Source: Ruminococcus sp.
GTDB lineage: Bacteria > Bacillota > Clostridia > Oscillospirales > Ruminococcaceae
NCBI GenBank assembly: GCA_014799675.1
Contig: JAAVHM010000043.1
Span: forward strand, 1-8,632
Length of the DNA stretch: 8,632 nt
Direction of reading: 5' to 3'
Positions 1-6,638 of the stretch are shown in pieces (position 1 is the stretch's first letter; every line of letters begins with the position of its first letter). Position numbers and translations under genes: made by a program. The notes under the pieces were generated by a model that was given only the letters and a program-made list of their open reading frames with translations, did no database searches and had not been told where the DNA came from.

Positions 1-2
1 AC

Positions 3-1316
3 AATGGCGGAACGGCTTATTTTGTGGGCGGCTGCGTCCGTGACAAGCTTCTTGGCAGGGAAAGCAAGGACATTGATATAGAGGTGCATAATCTTTCGGC
101 GGACGCTCTTGAAAGCATTTTGTCAGAATTCGGAGAGGTTATGAAATTCGGTGCATCCTTCGGTGTGTACAACATCAAAGGCTATGATATAGATTTTGCA
201 ATGCCGAGGACGGAACGCAAAATCGGAGAAAAACACACGGATTTTGAGGTAACGGCAGACCCGTATATGAGTACGGAAAAAGCTTCAAAACGCCGTGATT
301 TCACAATAAACGCTCTTATGGAAAACGTCCTGACGGGTGAAATAATTGACTGCTGGCACGGTCGTGAGGACTTGTCGGCGGGAATAATTCGTCATATTGA
401 TGATGAGACTTTTAAAGAAGATACCTTGCGCGTACTTCGGGCGGCGCAGTTTTCGGCGCGGTTTGAATTTGATATTGCGGAGGAAACTCTTGAATTCTGC
501 AAACAGCTTGACTTGTCCGATTTGTCACGGGAACGTGTTTTTGCGGAAACGGAAAAAGCGTTGATGAAAGCGGAAAAGCCGTCAATATTTTTTGAACAGC
601 TCCGCCGTATGGGACAGCTTGACTTTTGGTTCCCCGAATTGAAAGCATTAATAGATACAAAGCAGAACGAATTATATCACCAAGAGGGCGACGTGTGGGA
701 TCACACAATGCTTGTGCTGAATGAAGCCGCAAAGCTGCGGGGTAAGGCAAAGCAGCCGCTGTTCTTTATGCTGTCGACGTTGTGCCATGATTTCGGGAAG
801 CCTCTTTCGGTATCTGTAGATGAAAACGGTATCGTTCATACCTACGGACACGAAACGGTTGGTTTGCCAGCAGTCGAAAAATTTCTTGAAAGGCTTACCT
901 CGGACAAGAAGCTTGTAAAATATATTCTGAATATGACCGAGCTTCATATGCAGCCCAATATAAAAGCTGCGAACAAGTCAAGAATTAAATCCACAAATAA
1001 AATGTTCGACCTGTCTGTTGAACCTTATGACTTGATTTTATTGTCGGAATGCGACAGTCTCGGCAAGCTTCCGCCAAGCGAGAGCAATATGGAATTTCTG
1101 CTTGACAGACTGAATGTGTATCAAAAAATTATGAAAGAACCCTATGTAACGGGAGAGGACTTGATAGCGGCGGGGTTGAAGCCTTGTGAGGAATTTTCGG
1201 ATATTCTCGGCTACGCTCACAAGCTTCGGCTTGCGGGAGTGAACAGGGAACACGCATTGACCCAAACGTTATCATACGCCAGAAAGAAAGGAATTGCGGC
1301 AAATGACAATAAATGA
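3..1316 (+). CDS. CCA-adding-type tRNA nucleotidyltransferase with HD domain (5' end outside window)
   Basis: Class II nucleotidyltransferase of the CCA-adding/poly(A) polymerase family, expected to build or repair the CCA 3' end of tRNA in the cytoplasm. The frame is open to the left edge. The family motif GGxAYFVGGCVRD already begins at nt 6, so the GTG at 24 is not the start and a few N-terminal residues are missing. Counting that GTG codon as residue 1: catalytic D16-x-D18 (KDIDIEV), RRDFTINAL at 90-98, EDTLRVLRAAQFSARF at 132-147, then an HD phosphohydrolase domain with H227, H255-D256 (LCHDFGKP), H276 and H308. In E. coli the HD domain of the CCA enzyme has 2',3'-cyclic phosphodiesterase, 2'-nucleotidase and phosphatase activity, which would suit processing of broken RNA ends. 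The 3' end overlaps the next gene by 14 bp and an RtcB gene follows, so it is probably part of an RNA-repair operon. It could also be the organism's only CCA enzyme. Confidence 0.88.
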   Translation, partial: NGGTAYFVGGCVRDKLLGRESKDIDIEVHNLSADALESILSEFGEVMKFGASFGVYNIKGYDIDFAMPRTERKIGEKHTDFEVTADPYMSTEKASKRRDFTINALMENVLTGEIIDCWHGREDLSAGIIRHIDDETFKEDTLRVLRAAQFSARFEFDIAEETLEFCKQLDLSDLSRERVFAETEKALMKAEKPSIFFEQLRRMGQLDFWFPELKALIDTKQNELYHQEGDVWDHTMLVLNEAAKLRGKAKQPLFFMLSTLCHDFGKPLSVSVDENGIVHTYGHETVGLPAVEKFLERLTSDKKLVKYILNMTELHMQPNIKAANKSRIKSTNKMFDLSVEPYDLILLSECDSLGKLPPSESNMEFLLDRLNVYQKIMKEPYVTGEDLIAAGLKPCEEFSDILGYAHKLRLAGVNREHALTQTLSYARKKGIAANDNK

Positions 1317-2325
1317 GATAAAAGCGGAACTCAAAACCGAAAAATACGATTTTTTAAAAACTAACAAAAATCTTGGTGAAAATATAATTTTACTGGGTCT
1401 GGGCGGAAGCCATGCTTACGGTACAAGCAACGAAAATTCCGACCTCGATATAAGGGGCGCGGCATTGAACAGCGGCAGAAATATTCTCCTTAAAAAAGAT
1501 TTTGAGCAAGTCACGGACAGTCTGACGGACACGACAATTTATTCCTTTGACAAGCTTATCACGCTTTTGGTGAACTGCAACCCAAACACGATAGAGCTTC
1601 TCGGGCTGAAGCCCGAGCATTATTTATATATCGGCAAGGCGGGGCAGCAGCTTCTTGATAACAAGGAAATGTTTCTGTCACAGCGAGCAGCGCACTCGTT
1701 CGGAGGGTACGCAAATCAGCAACTCCGCAGATTGGAAAACGGTTCGGTAAGAGCGCAGAACCAACATTTGCGGGAACAGCATTTATTAAAGGTCATAAAC
1801 GGCGTGACGGATAATTTTATGGGGAAATTTGCAGAATATCACCCAAACGCGGTATCAATGTACATTGACAGATCGGAGCGTCTCGGCGAGGAAATTTATG
1901 TTGACTTTGACTTCAAGCATTATCCGCTTCGGGATTTCAATATGATACTTTCGGAAACCGCCGCTATAGAGCGTGAGTACAGCAAGCTCGGTATGCGGAA
2001 CAGCAAGGCAATTGAGCACGGAAAAATTGAAAAACACGCCATGCACCTTGTACGGCTTTACTATATGGCATTTGATATTTTGGAACGCAAGAAAATAGTT
2101 ACCTGCCGTGAGGCGGAACACGACCTGCTTATGTCAATAAGAAACGGCGCATTCAGCAATGAGCAGAATTTGTTTTCCGACGAATTTTATGAAATGGTGG
2201 ACGGTCTTGAAAAACGTCTTGATTACGCGGAAAAAAATACCGACCTGCCGAAAGAACCCGACTACAGCCGCATTGAAGATTTTGTTGTGTCGGTAAATTA
2301 TGAGATACTTAAAGAAAGAGGATAA
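1303..2325 (+). CDS. RlaP-family (COG3541) DNA polymerase beta-fold nucleotidyltransferase, RNA repair
   Basis: 340-aa nucleotidyltransferase of the family called YcgL/COG3541 or RlaP, which comparative genomics has linked to RtcB-centred RNA repair. Its exact reaction is not established to my knowledge. The family signature is clear: GLGGSHAYGT at residues 32-41 (G35-S36 of the polymerase beta fold), then SDLDIRG with catalytic D47 and D49, then the NPNTIELLGL segment and FGGYANQQLRRL. The start is taken as ATG 1303 because AAAGGAA (1287-1293) sits about 9 bp upstream; a TTG at 1294 is in frame but has no such site at proper spacing. The gene overlaps the CCA/HD gene by 14 bp and ends 2 bp before rtcB, implying translational coupling. 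No membrane segment or signal peptide is visible. It acts presumably on RNA ends alongside RtcB (inference). Confidence 0.85.
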   Translation: MTINEIKAELKTEKYDFLKTNKNLGENIILLGLGGSHAYGTSNENSDLDIRGAALNSGRNILLKKDFEQVTDSLTDTTIYSFDKLITLLVNCNPNTIELLGLKPEHYLYIGKAGQQLLDNKEMFLSQRAAHSFGGYANQQLRRLENGSVRAQNQHLREQHLLKVINGVTDNFMGKFAEYHPNAVSMYIDRSERLGEEIYVDFDFKHYPLRDFNMILSETAAIEREYSKLGMRNSKAIEHGKIEKHAMHLVRLYYMAFDILERKKIVTCREAEHDLLMSIRNGAFSNEQNLFSDEFYEMVDGLEKRLDYAEKNTDLPKEPDYSRIEDFVVSVNYEILKERG

Positions 2326-2327
2326 AA

Positions 2328-3548
2328 ATGAAAGAGGTAAACGGAAGGTACAATTCCGCAAAGGTTTTTACGGACGTTGTTGAAGACAGCGCGATCGCTC
2401 AGATCAAGGAGCTTTGCGATCAGGAATTTGTGCGGAATGAAAGGATAAGAATTATGCCCGACGCTCACGCGGGGGCGGGCTGCGTTATCGGAACGACGAT
2501 GACGATAACCGATAAAATAGTTCCAAACCTTGTGGGAGTAGATATCGGCTGCGGTATGGAAACGGTTAAGATCAAGGGCAAGCATATAGAGCTTATGCAG
2601 CTTGACAAGCTTATCTATCGTGCAATTCCGTCAGGCTTTGACGTTCGGGATACGGCGCACAGATATGCGGAGCAAATAGATTTGACAGAACTCAAATGCA
2701 GACATTATGTTAATCTCGACCGTGCGGAAAAGTCTCTCGGAACTCTCGGAGGGGGAAACCACTTTATCGAGGCGGACAAGGGCGGCGACGGAAGCGTTTA
2801 TATAGTTGTACATTCGGGAAGCCGTCACTTGGGCGTTGAGGTTGCAAAATATTATCAGGAAATGGGCTATAAACAGCTTGTTTCAGAATATGTAACAAAC
2901 AAAGACGAGGAAAATAAGCTTATTGAAGAACTCAAAGCGCAGGGGCGGAAGCAGGATATTCAAACCGAAATAGCAAAACTGCGAAGCGGTAAAACTGTCC
3001 CCGTACCAAAGCATCTCGCCTATGTAAGCGGCGAGCTTTTTAAAGATTATATTCACGATATGCGTATAGTGCAGAGATTTGCCGAGCTTAACCGCAAGGC
3101 TATGATGGACGAAATTTTAAAAGGAATGGGGTTAAAAGCGGAGGAGCAGTTTACGACGATACACAACTACATTGATACCGAAAATATGATACTGCGAAAA
3201 GGTTCGGTATCGGCGCAGGCGGGCGAAAAATTGATAATTCCTATCAATATGCGTGACGGAAGCCTGATCTGCAAAGGCAAGGGAAATCCCGACTGGAACT
3301 ATTCCGCGCCTCACGGAGCAGGCAGACTTATGAGCAGGAGCGCGGCAAGAGAAAGCTTTACCGTAAGCGAGTTCAAAAAGCAAATGAAAGGGATATACAG
3401 CACGTCGGTTTGCAGCGGCACTCTTGACGAGTGTCCCATGGCTTACAAGGGCATGGAGGATATTGTCAGTAATATCGGAGATACCGCTGAAATTGTAAGC
3501 ATTATCAAGCCTATTTATAATTTTAAAGCTAAGGATGAGGATAAATAA
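2328..3548 (+). CDS. rtcB: RtcB RNA ligase (3'-phosphate or 2',3'-cyclic phosphate to 5'-OH)
   Basis: GTP- and Mn(II)-dependent RNA ligase that joins 2',3'-cyclic-phosphate or 3'-phosphate ends to 5'-OH ends, as made by tRNA-cleaving toxins. The 406-aa length is the same size class as E. coli RtcB (about 408 aa). All family blocks are present: PDAHAGAGCVIG at 44-55, VGVDIGCGM at 69-77 with metal ligands D72 and C75, GGGNHFIE with H145, HSGSRHLG with H162, TTIHNYID with H279, and APHGAGRLMSR at 327-337 with H329 matching the histidine that is guanylylated. YKGMEDI closes the C-terminus. The start ATG 2328 is preceded by AAAGAAAGAGGA (2311-2322) and lies 2 bp after the previous stop. It looks catalytically intact. 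No archease or RtcA gene is next to it. Terminal gene of the operon; no clear terminator follows. Confidence 0.96.
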   Translation: MKEVNGRYNSAKVFTDVVEDSAIAQIKELCDQEFVRNERIRIMPDAHAGAGCVIGTTMTITDKIVPNLVGVDIGCGMETVKIKGKHIELMQLDKLIYRAIPSGFDVRDTAHRYAEQIDLTELKCRHYVNLDRAEKSLGTLGGGNHFIEADKGGDGSVYIVVHSGSRHLGVEVAKYYQEMGYKQLVSEYVTNKDEENKLIEELKAQGRKQDIQTEIAKLRSGKTVPVPKHLAYVSGELFKDYIHDMRIVQRFAELNRKAMMDEILKGMGLKAEEQFTTIHNYIDTENMILRKGSVSAQAGEKLIIPINMRDGSLICKGKGNPDWNYSAPHGAGRLMSRSAARESFTVSEFKKQMKGIYSTSVCSGTLDECPMAYKGMEDIVSNIGDTAEIVSIIKPIYNFKAKDEDK

Positions 3549-3570
3549 TAGGTAAACTTCCTTATGCTCC

Positions 3571-3636
3571 GCAGATTTCTCAGAAGTTCCAATTACCAAA
3601 GGAGTTTATGATGTTTTAAAAGAGCATGAACGATAA
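3571..3636 (+). pseudogene. Short coding-like scrap, possible 3' remnant of a lost gene
   Basis: In the gap after rtcB one frame reads ADFSEVPITKGVYDVLKEHER and then a TAA at 3634-3636. It has no start codon and a stop closes it about 40 bp upstream. The pattern (E/D)xPIxxxVYxVL resembles the C-terminus of glycerol-3-phosphate dehydrogenase GpsA, but about 20 residues cannot establish that. It may be a relic left by an insertion or deletion, or chance. Confidence 0.2.
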
Positions 3637-3651
3637 AAATTTTATTTCCTG

Positions 3652-3680
3652 TTGACAAATTACTGAATTTAGAGTATAAT
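3652..3680 (+). promoter_or_regulatory. Consensus sigma-A promoter of the DUF234 ATPase gene
   Basis: TTGACA (3652-3657), a 17-bp spacer and TATAAT (3675-3680): a perfect vegetative consensus. Transcription would start near 3687, about 34 bp before the ATG at 3721, with GGAGG at 3709-3713. Such a strong core promoter suggests that activity is held down by a repressor or autoregulation; the overlapping inverted repeat fits that. Confidence 0.88.
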
Positions 3681-3695
3681 AATCTTAATTCAGTA
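3661..3695. repeat. Perfect 9-bp inverted repeat bracketing the -10 box (operator-like)
   Basis: TACTGAATT (3661-3669) and its exact reverse complement AATTCAGTA (3687-3695) flank the TATAAT box, with 17 bp between the arms. The left arm lies in the promoter spacer and the right arm starts at the expected transcription start. This is a natural place for an operator. It could also form a short hairpin in the DNA, but not a full one in the RNA, because the left arm is upstream of the start. Confidence 0.6.
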
Positions 3696-3720
3696 AATAG
3701 CATTTAACGGAGGCGGTAAA

Positions 3721-5118
3721 ATGTTTATTGGGCGTAAATCAGAGCTTGCTCTGCTTGATGAAATGTACGGCAGAGATGGTTTTCAGTTTCTTGTTATGTA
3801 CGGTCGCAGACGTGTTGGTAAGACATCTTTACTATGTGAATTTTCAAAAAAGTACAAAACGATTTTCTTTTCTGCACAGGAAAAGAACGATGTCCTTAAT
3901 CTTGAGGATTTCTCAAAAACAGTACAGAAACATTTTAATGAAAACTATTTTGGGACATTTTCCGACTGGCAAACGGCATTCCAATATCTTGGGGATAAGG
4001 CTTCGGAGGAAAAGCTTGTCCTGATAATCGATGAGTTCCCTTTTATTGCGGGAGAAAATCCGTCCGTAAAAAGCATATTGCAGCATATTATAGACCATAG
4101 CTGGAAAGAAAAAAATATTTTTCTTATCCTTTGCGGTTCAAGCGTAAGCTTTATGGAAAACGAAATTATGGGATATAAAAGTCCCTTGTACGGTCGTTCA
4201 ACGGGTCAGCTTGAGGTACTGCCCTTCGACTACTATGACAGCTCGCTTTTCTTTGAGAAGTATTCAAATGCGGATAAGCTTTTGGCATACGGTATACTTG
4301 GCGGTATTCCATGCTATCTTAATGCATTCAGCGACAAGGTTTCTATCAAGAAAAATATTGCCGAGCAGATAATAAGGACGGGAGCATTTTTAAAGGACGA
4401 GCCGCAGCTGCTGCTTAAAATGGAATTGCGGGAGCCTGCGGTATATAACAGCATTTTTGAGGCTGTCGCGGGCGGTGCAGGCAGATTGAATGACATAGCA
4501 TTAAAAACTCATGAGGAAAGTCAGAAATGCTCAAAATATTTGACTACTCTTCGTTCAATAAAATTGATAGAGCGTATCACACCCTGCGGCGAGAGCGAAA
4601 CATCCAAAAAAAGCCTGTATAAAATTGCGGATAATTATTATTTGTTCTGGTACAGATTTATATTTTCAAATATTAGCTATTACGAGCTTTTGGACGCTTT
4701 TGAGGCAGCAGAGGAAATCATAAATGAGCTTCCGGGATATATGGGCGGGATATTTGAAAATATTTGCTGTCAGTATATGCTGAGGCTTGCAAAAAAGAAA
4801 AGGCTGCCCTTTGTTCCGCACAGCATCGGCAGGTGGTGGGGAGCAAATCCCAAAACAAAAAAGCAGGACGACATAGATATTTTAGCGCTTAATAAAAACG
4901 GTGATTCGGCAATTTTCTGTGAGTGCAAATTCAAAAATTCCGCATTTGATATGAAAGAATATGATGATTTGATTTGTGCTTCACAGGTATTTACAAAGCC
5001 TGAAAAAAGGTATTATTATCTGTTCAGCAAGGGCGGATACACAAAGGCTGTGCGCGAAAGGGCGGTAAAAGACGGTACAGTACTGGTTTCGGTTGATGAT
5101 TTATTTAATGATATTTAA
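3721..5118 (+). CDS. ATPase_2/DUF234-family AAA ATPase with PD-(D/E)xK-like C-terminus
   Basis: 465-aa P-loop ATPase of the archaeal/bacterial ATPase_2 (PF01637) plus DUF234 (PF03008) type. Biological role unknown. Order of parts: FIGRKSELALLDE at 2-14 (family N-terminal signature); Walker A GRRRVGKT at 28-35 with K34; Walker B LVLIIDEF at 99-106 with D104-E105; sensor-like CGSS at 138-141; YGRSTGQLEVLPF from 157; a winged-helix-like segment about 240-310; then the DUF234 domain, with E346, DID (384-386) and ECK (401-403). The D386...E401-x-K403 pattern matches an intact PD-(D/E)xK nuclease fold, so DNA cleavage or binding is possible (inference). ATG 3721 follows GGAGG (3709-3713) at 7 bp. 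The gene has its own consensus promoter and is monocistronic as far as seen. No signal peptide or membrane segment. Confidence 0.9.
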   Translation: MFIGRKSELALLDEMYGRDGFQFLVMYGRRRVGKTSLLCEFSKKYKTIFFSAQEKNDVLNLEDFSKTVQKHFNENYFGTFSDWQTAFQYLGDKASEEKLVLIIDEFPFIAGENPSVKSILQHIIDHSWKEKNIFLILCGSSVSFMENEIMGYKSPLYGRSTGQLEVLPFDYYDSSLFFEKYSNADKLLAYGILGGIPCYLNAFSDKVSIKKNIAEQIIRTGAFLKDEPQLLLKMELREPAVYNSIFEAVAGGAGRLNDIALKTHEESQKCSKYLTTLRSIKLIERITPCGESETSKKSLYKIADNYYLFWYRFIFSNISYYELLDAFEAAEEIINELPGYMGGIFENICCQYMLRLAKKKRLPFVPHSIGRWWGANPKTKKQDDIDILALNKNGDSAIFCECKFKNSAFDMKEYDDLICASQVFTKPEKRYYYLFSKGGYTKAVRERAVKDGTVLVSVDDLFNDI

Positions 5119-5162
5119 GTTTACAGAAAGAAAAAGTGCAGCTGTCAATATTTCAAAACATA

Positions 5163-5191
5163 TTGACAAAATTAATGCTATGGGATATGAT
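5163..5191 (+). promoter_or_regulatory. Second promoter-like site upstream of the DUF4143 ATPase gene
   Basis: TTGACA (5163-5168), 17 bp, TATGAT (5186-5191). The -35 box is consensus and the -10 has one mismatch. It lies about 110 bp upstream of the better promoter at 5275 and could give a longer leader. It may be fortuitous, since it sits in the coding-like scrap. Confidence 0.35.
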
Positions 5192-5250
5192 AACCACAGA
5201 TAAGCGCTGTTGATAAAATCAGCGGTGTTCTTGCTGAATTACTTGATATA

Positions 5251-5268
5251 TTAGGAATATGTTCCTAA
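5251..5268. repeat. Perfect 7-bp inverted repeat just upstream of a -35 box
   Basis: TTAGGAA (5251-5257), spacer TATG, TTCCTAA (5262-5268). It ends 6 bp before the TTGACA at 5275. The position suggests a regulator-binding site for the DUF4143 ATPase promoter. As a hairpin it would be AT-rich and lacks a T-tract, so a terminator is less likely. Confidence 0.45.
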
Positions 5269-5274
5269 AAAATC

Positions 5275-5302
5275 TTGACAATCTGAATTTTAGGATTATA
5301 AT
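5275..5302 (+). promoter_or_regulatory. Consensus sigma-A promoter of the DUF4143 ATPase gene
   Basis: TTGACA (5275-5280), 16 bp, TATAAT (5297-5302). The spacer holds CTGAATTTTAG, very like CTGAATTTAG in the spacer of the other ATPase promoter at 3652-3680. A start near 5309 leaves a leader of about 22 bp to ATG 5331. This also rules out an upstream ATG at 5259 as the translation start of the transcript. Confidence 0.85.
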
Positions 5303-5316
5303 GTATATAATATCAA

Positions 5317-5322
5317 GGGAGG
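5317..5322 (+). promoter_or_regulatory. Ribosome binding site deciding the DUF4143 ATPase start
   Basis: GGGAGG at 5317-5322 lies 8 bp before ATG 5331, an optimal spacing. An in-frame ATG at 5259 would add 24 residues, but it lies upstream of the promoter and has no such site. Confidence 0.8.
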
Positions 5323-5330
5323 CTGAAAAG

Positions 5331-6542
5331 ATGAATTCTTTAATTGAGAGAACCGAATATCTTGAATGGCTGAAAAAATGGCGTGAAAAACAGATAATAA
5401 AGGTTGTTTCGGGAGTTCGGCGCTGCGGGAAGTCAACGTTATTTGAAATATACAGAAATTGGCTTATTTCCGATAGCGTTGAGGAGAGTCAGATTATCAG
5501 CATTAATTTTGAAGATATAGAATTTGAACATCTTACAGATTATCGCCTGCTTTATGAGCATATTAAAAAGCTGCTTATTCCGAACAAAATGAATTATATT
5601 TTCCTTGATGAGATACAGCACGTTGAAAGCTTTGAAAAAGCAGTTGACAGCCTGTTTCTGAAAGATAATTGCGACGTTTATATTACAGGTTCAAACGCAT
5701 ATTTTATGTCGGGGGAGTTTGCTACAGTACTGTCGGGAAGATATGTGGAACTGAAAATGCTGCCGCTGTCATTTAAAGAATTTTGCAGCGGGATAAACGA
5801 GCCGCTGCTCACAAACGCTCAAAAATTCAACAGATATATAGAGAACGGTTCTTTTCCGTATATTGCAAAATTCAATATCACCTCGAAAGAAGCGAAAGAT
5901 TATCTGCGGGATATTTATAACTCTGTGTTGTTAAAGGATATTGTGGCACGGCTTAAAATATCGGATATTACTGCGCTTGAAAATGTAACAAAGTTTTTGC
6001 TCCATAATATTGGGAATATGGTGTCGGCAACCAAAATTGCAAATACGCTAAAATCCGAGGGAAAGGGTGCAGATCAGAAAACAGTTGATAAATACATTAG
6101 GGGACTTTTAGACAGCCTTATGATATACGAAGCGCAAAGATATAATTTAAAGGGCAAAATGTTCCTCAAAACCAACAGCAAATACTATGCGGTTGACGTA
6201 GGGCTGCGTAATTGTCTCGTAAAGTGCAGTGAAAGCGATATTGGTCATATTCTTGAAAATGTTGTTTTTCTTGAACTGAAAAGGCGTGGCTATGACGTTT
6301 ATATAGGTCAGCTTTATGAAAATGAAATTGATTTTGCAGCTGTAAACGGAGATTATATTTCATATTATCAGGTATCGGCGACAACGCTTGATGAAAGCAC
6401 TCTTAAACGGGAGCTTGCTCCATTTAAGAAAGTGGGGGATAACTATCCCAAATATTTGCTTACTCTTGATGAAGTTTTCGGCAATGCCGATTACAATGGT
6501 ATAAAAAAGAAAAATGTTCTTGACTGGCTTTTGGATAAATAA
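5331..6542 (+). CDS. AAA_14/DUF4143-family ATPase
   Basis: 403-aa P-loop ATPase of the AAA_14 (PF13173) plus DUF4143 (PF13635) type, widespread in Clostridia and of unknown function. Visible parts: Walker A SGVRRCGKST at 27-36 with K34; Walker B NYIFLDEIQ at 88-96 with D93-E94; sensor ITGSN at 118-122; LSGRYVELKMLPLSFKEF at 134-151, a segment typical of the family; a helical/winged-helix region about 180-290; and the C-terminal restriction-endonuclease-like domain with E309, NEID (331-334) and YYQVS at 345-349. Where nuclease-type relatives have E-x-K, this protein has Q-V-S, so the nuclease site looks dead and the domain may only bind. The start ATG 5331 is set by GGGAGG and by the promoter position. 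The length is usual for the family. It stands in its own unit, ended by the terminator at 6543-6575. Confidence 0.9.
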   Translation: MNSLIERTEYLEWLKKWREKQIIKVVSGVRRCGKSTLFEIYRNWLISDSVEESQIISINFEDIEFEHLTDYRLLYEHIKKLLIPNKMNYIFLDEIQHVESFEKAVDSLFLKDNCDVYITGSNAYFMSGEFATVLSGRYVELKMLPLSFKEFCSGINEPLLTNAQKFNRYIENGSFPYIAKFNITSKEAKDYLRDIYNSVLLKDIVARLKISDITALENVTKFLLHNIGNMVSATKIANTLKSEGKGADQKTVDKYIRGLLDSLMIYEAQRYNLKGKMFLKTNSKYYAVDVGLRNCLVKCSESDIGHILENVVFLELKRRGYDVYIGQLYENEIDFAAVNGDYISYYQVSATTLDESTLKRELAPFKKVGDNYPKYLLTLDEVFGNADYNGIKKKNVLDWLLDK

Positions 6543-6575
6543 AAAGCAATCGTCCTTTTTCAAGACGACTGCTTT
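6543..6575. terminator. Bidirectional intrinsic terminator between convergent units
   Basis: AAAGCAATCGTC (6543-6554) pairs with GACGACTGCTTT (6564-6575) with one A-C mismatch across a 9-nt loop. Read on the plus strand it follows the ATPase stop by one base, with a modest T-rich tail. Read on the minus strand it is followed by TTTTTATTTAT, a good U-tract for transcripts from the HTH gene. So it probably serves both directions. Confidence 0.75.
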
Positions 6576-6638
6576 GTTAGAGAGACACCACAATGTTTGT
6601 TCTTTATTTGTTCATTAGGATAAAATATGAGAACCGTA

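Larger units (their letters stand above)
5108..5268 (+). pseudogene. Possible frameshifted remnant of a small gene
   Basis: Frame 1 starts at ATG 5108, inside the end of the ATPase gene, and gives 31 residues (…AAVNISKHIDKINAMGYDNHR) to a TAA at 5201-5203. A second frame continues at once as ISAVDKISGVLAELLDILGICS, to TAA 5266-5268. Joined, they look like one amphipathic small protein broken by a frameshift near 5200. I recognise no family, and there is no good ribosome site. It may be a gene scrap left by rearrangement between the two ATPase genes, or chance open reading in AT-rich DNA. Confidence 0.2.

Noticed and set aside
24..26. GTG as the start of the first gene
   Set aside because: The in-frame codons at 3-23 encode the conserved NGGTAYF part of the GGxAYFVGG motif, so the gene begins left of the window.
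3132..3599. 155-codon minus-strand open frame opposite rtcB
   Set aside because: It is antisense to a strongly conserved gene and its protein has no recognisable domain; a shadow frame.
5205..5224. Hairpin-like CGCTGTTGAT...ATCAGCG as terminator of the DUF234 ATPase
   Set aside because: Pairing needs a 2-nt bulge in a short stem and there is no T-tract; too weak to call.
5259..5330. N-terminal extension of the DUF4143 ATPase from ATG 5259
   Set aside because: It would run through the -35/-10 promoter and lacks a ribosome site; ATG 5331 has GGGAGG at 8 bp.
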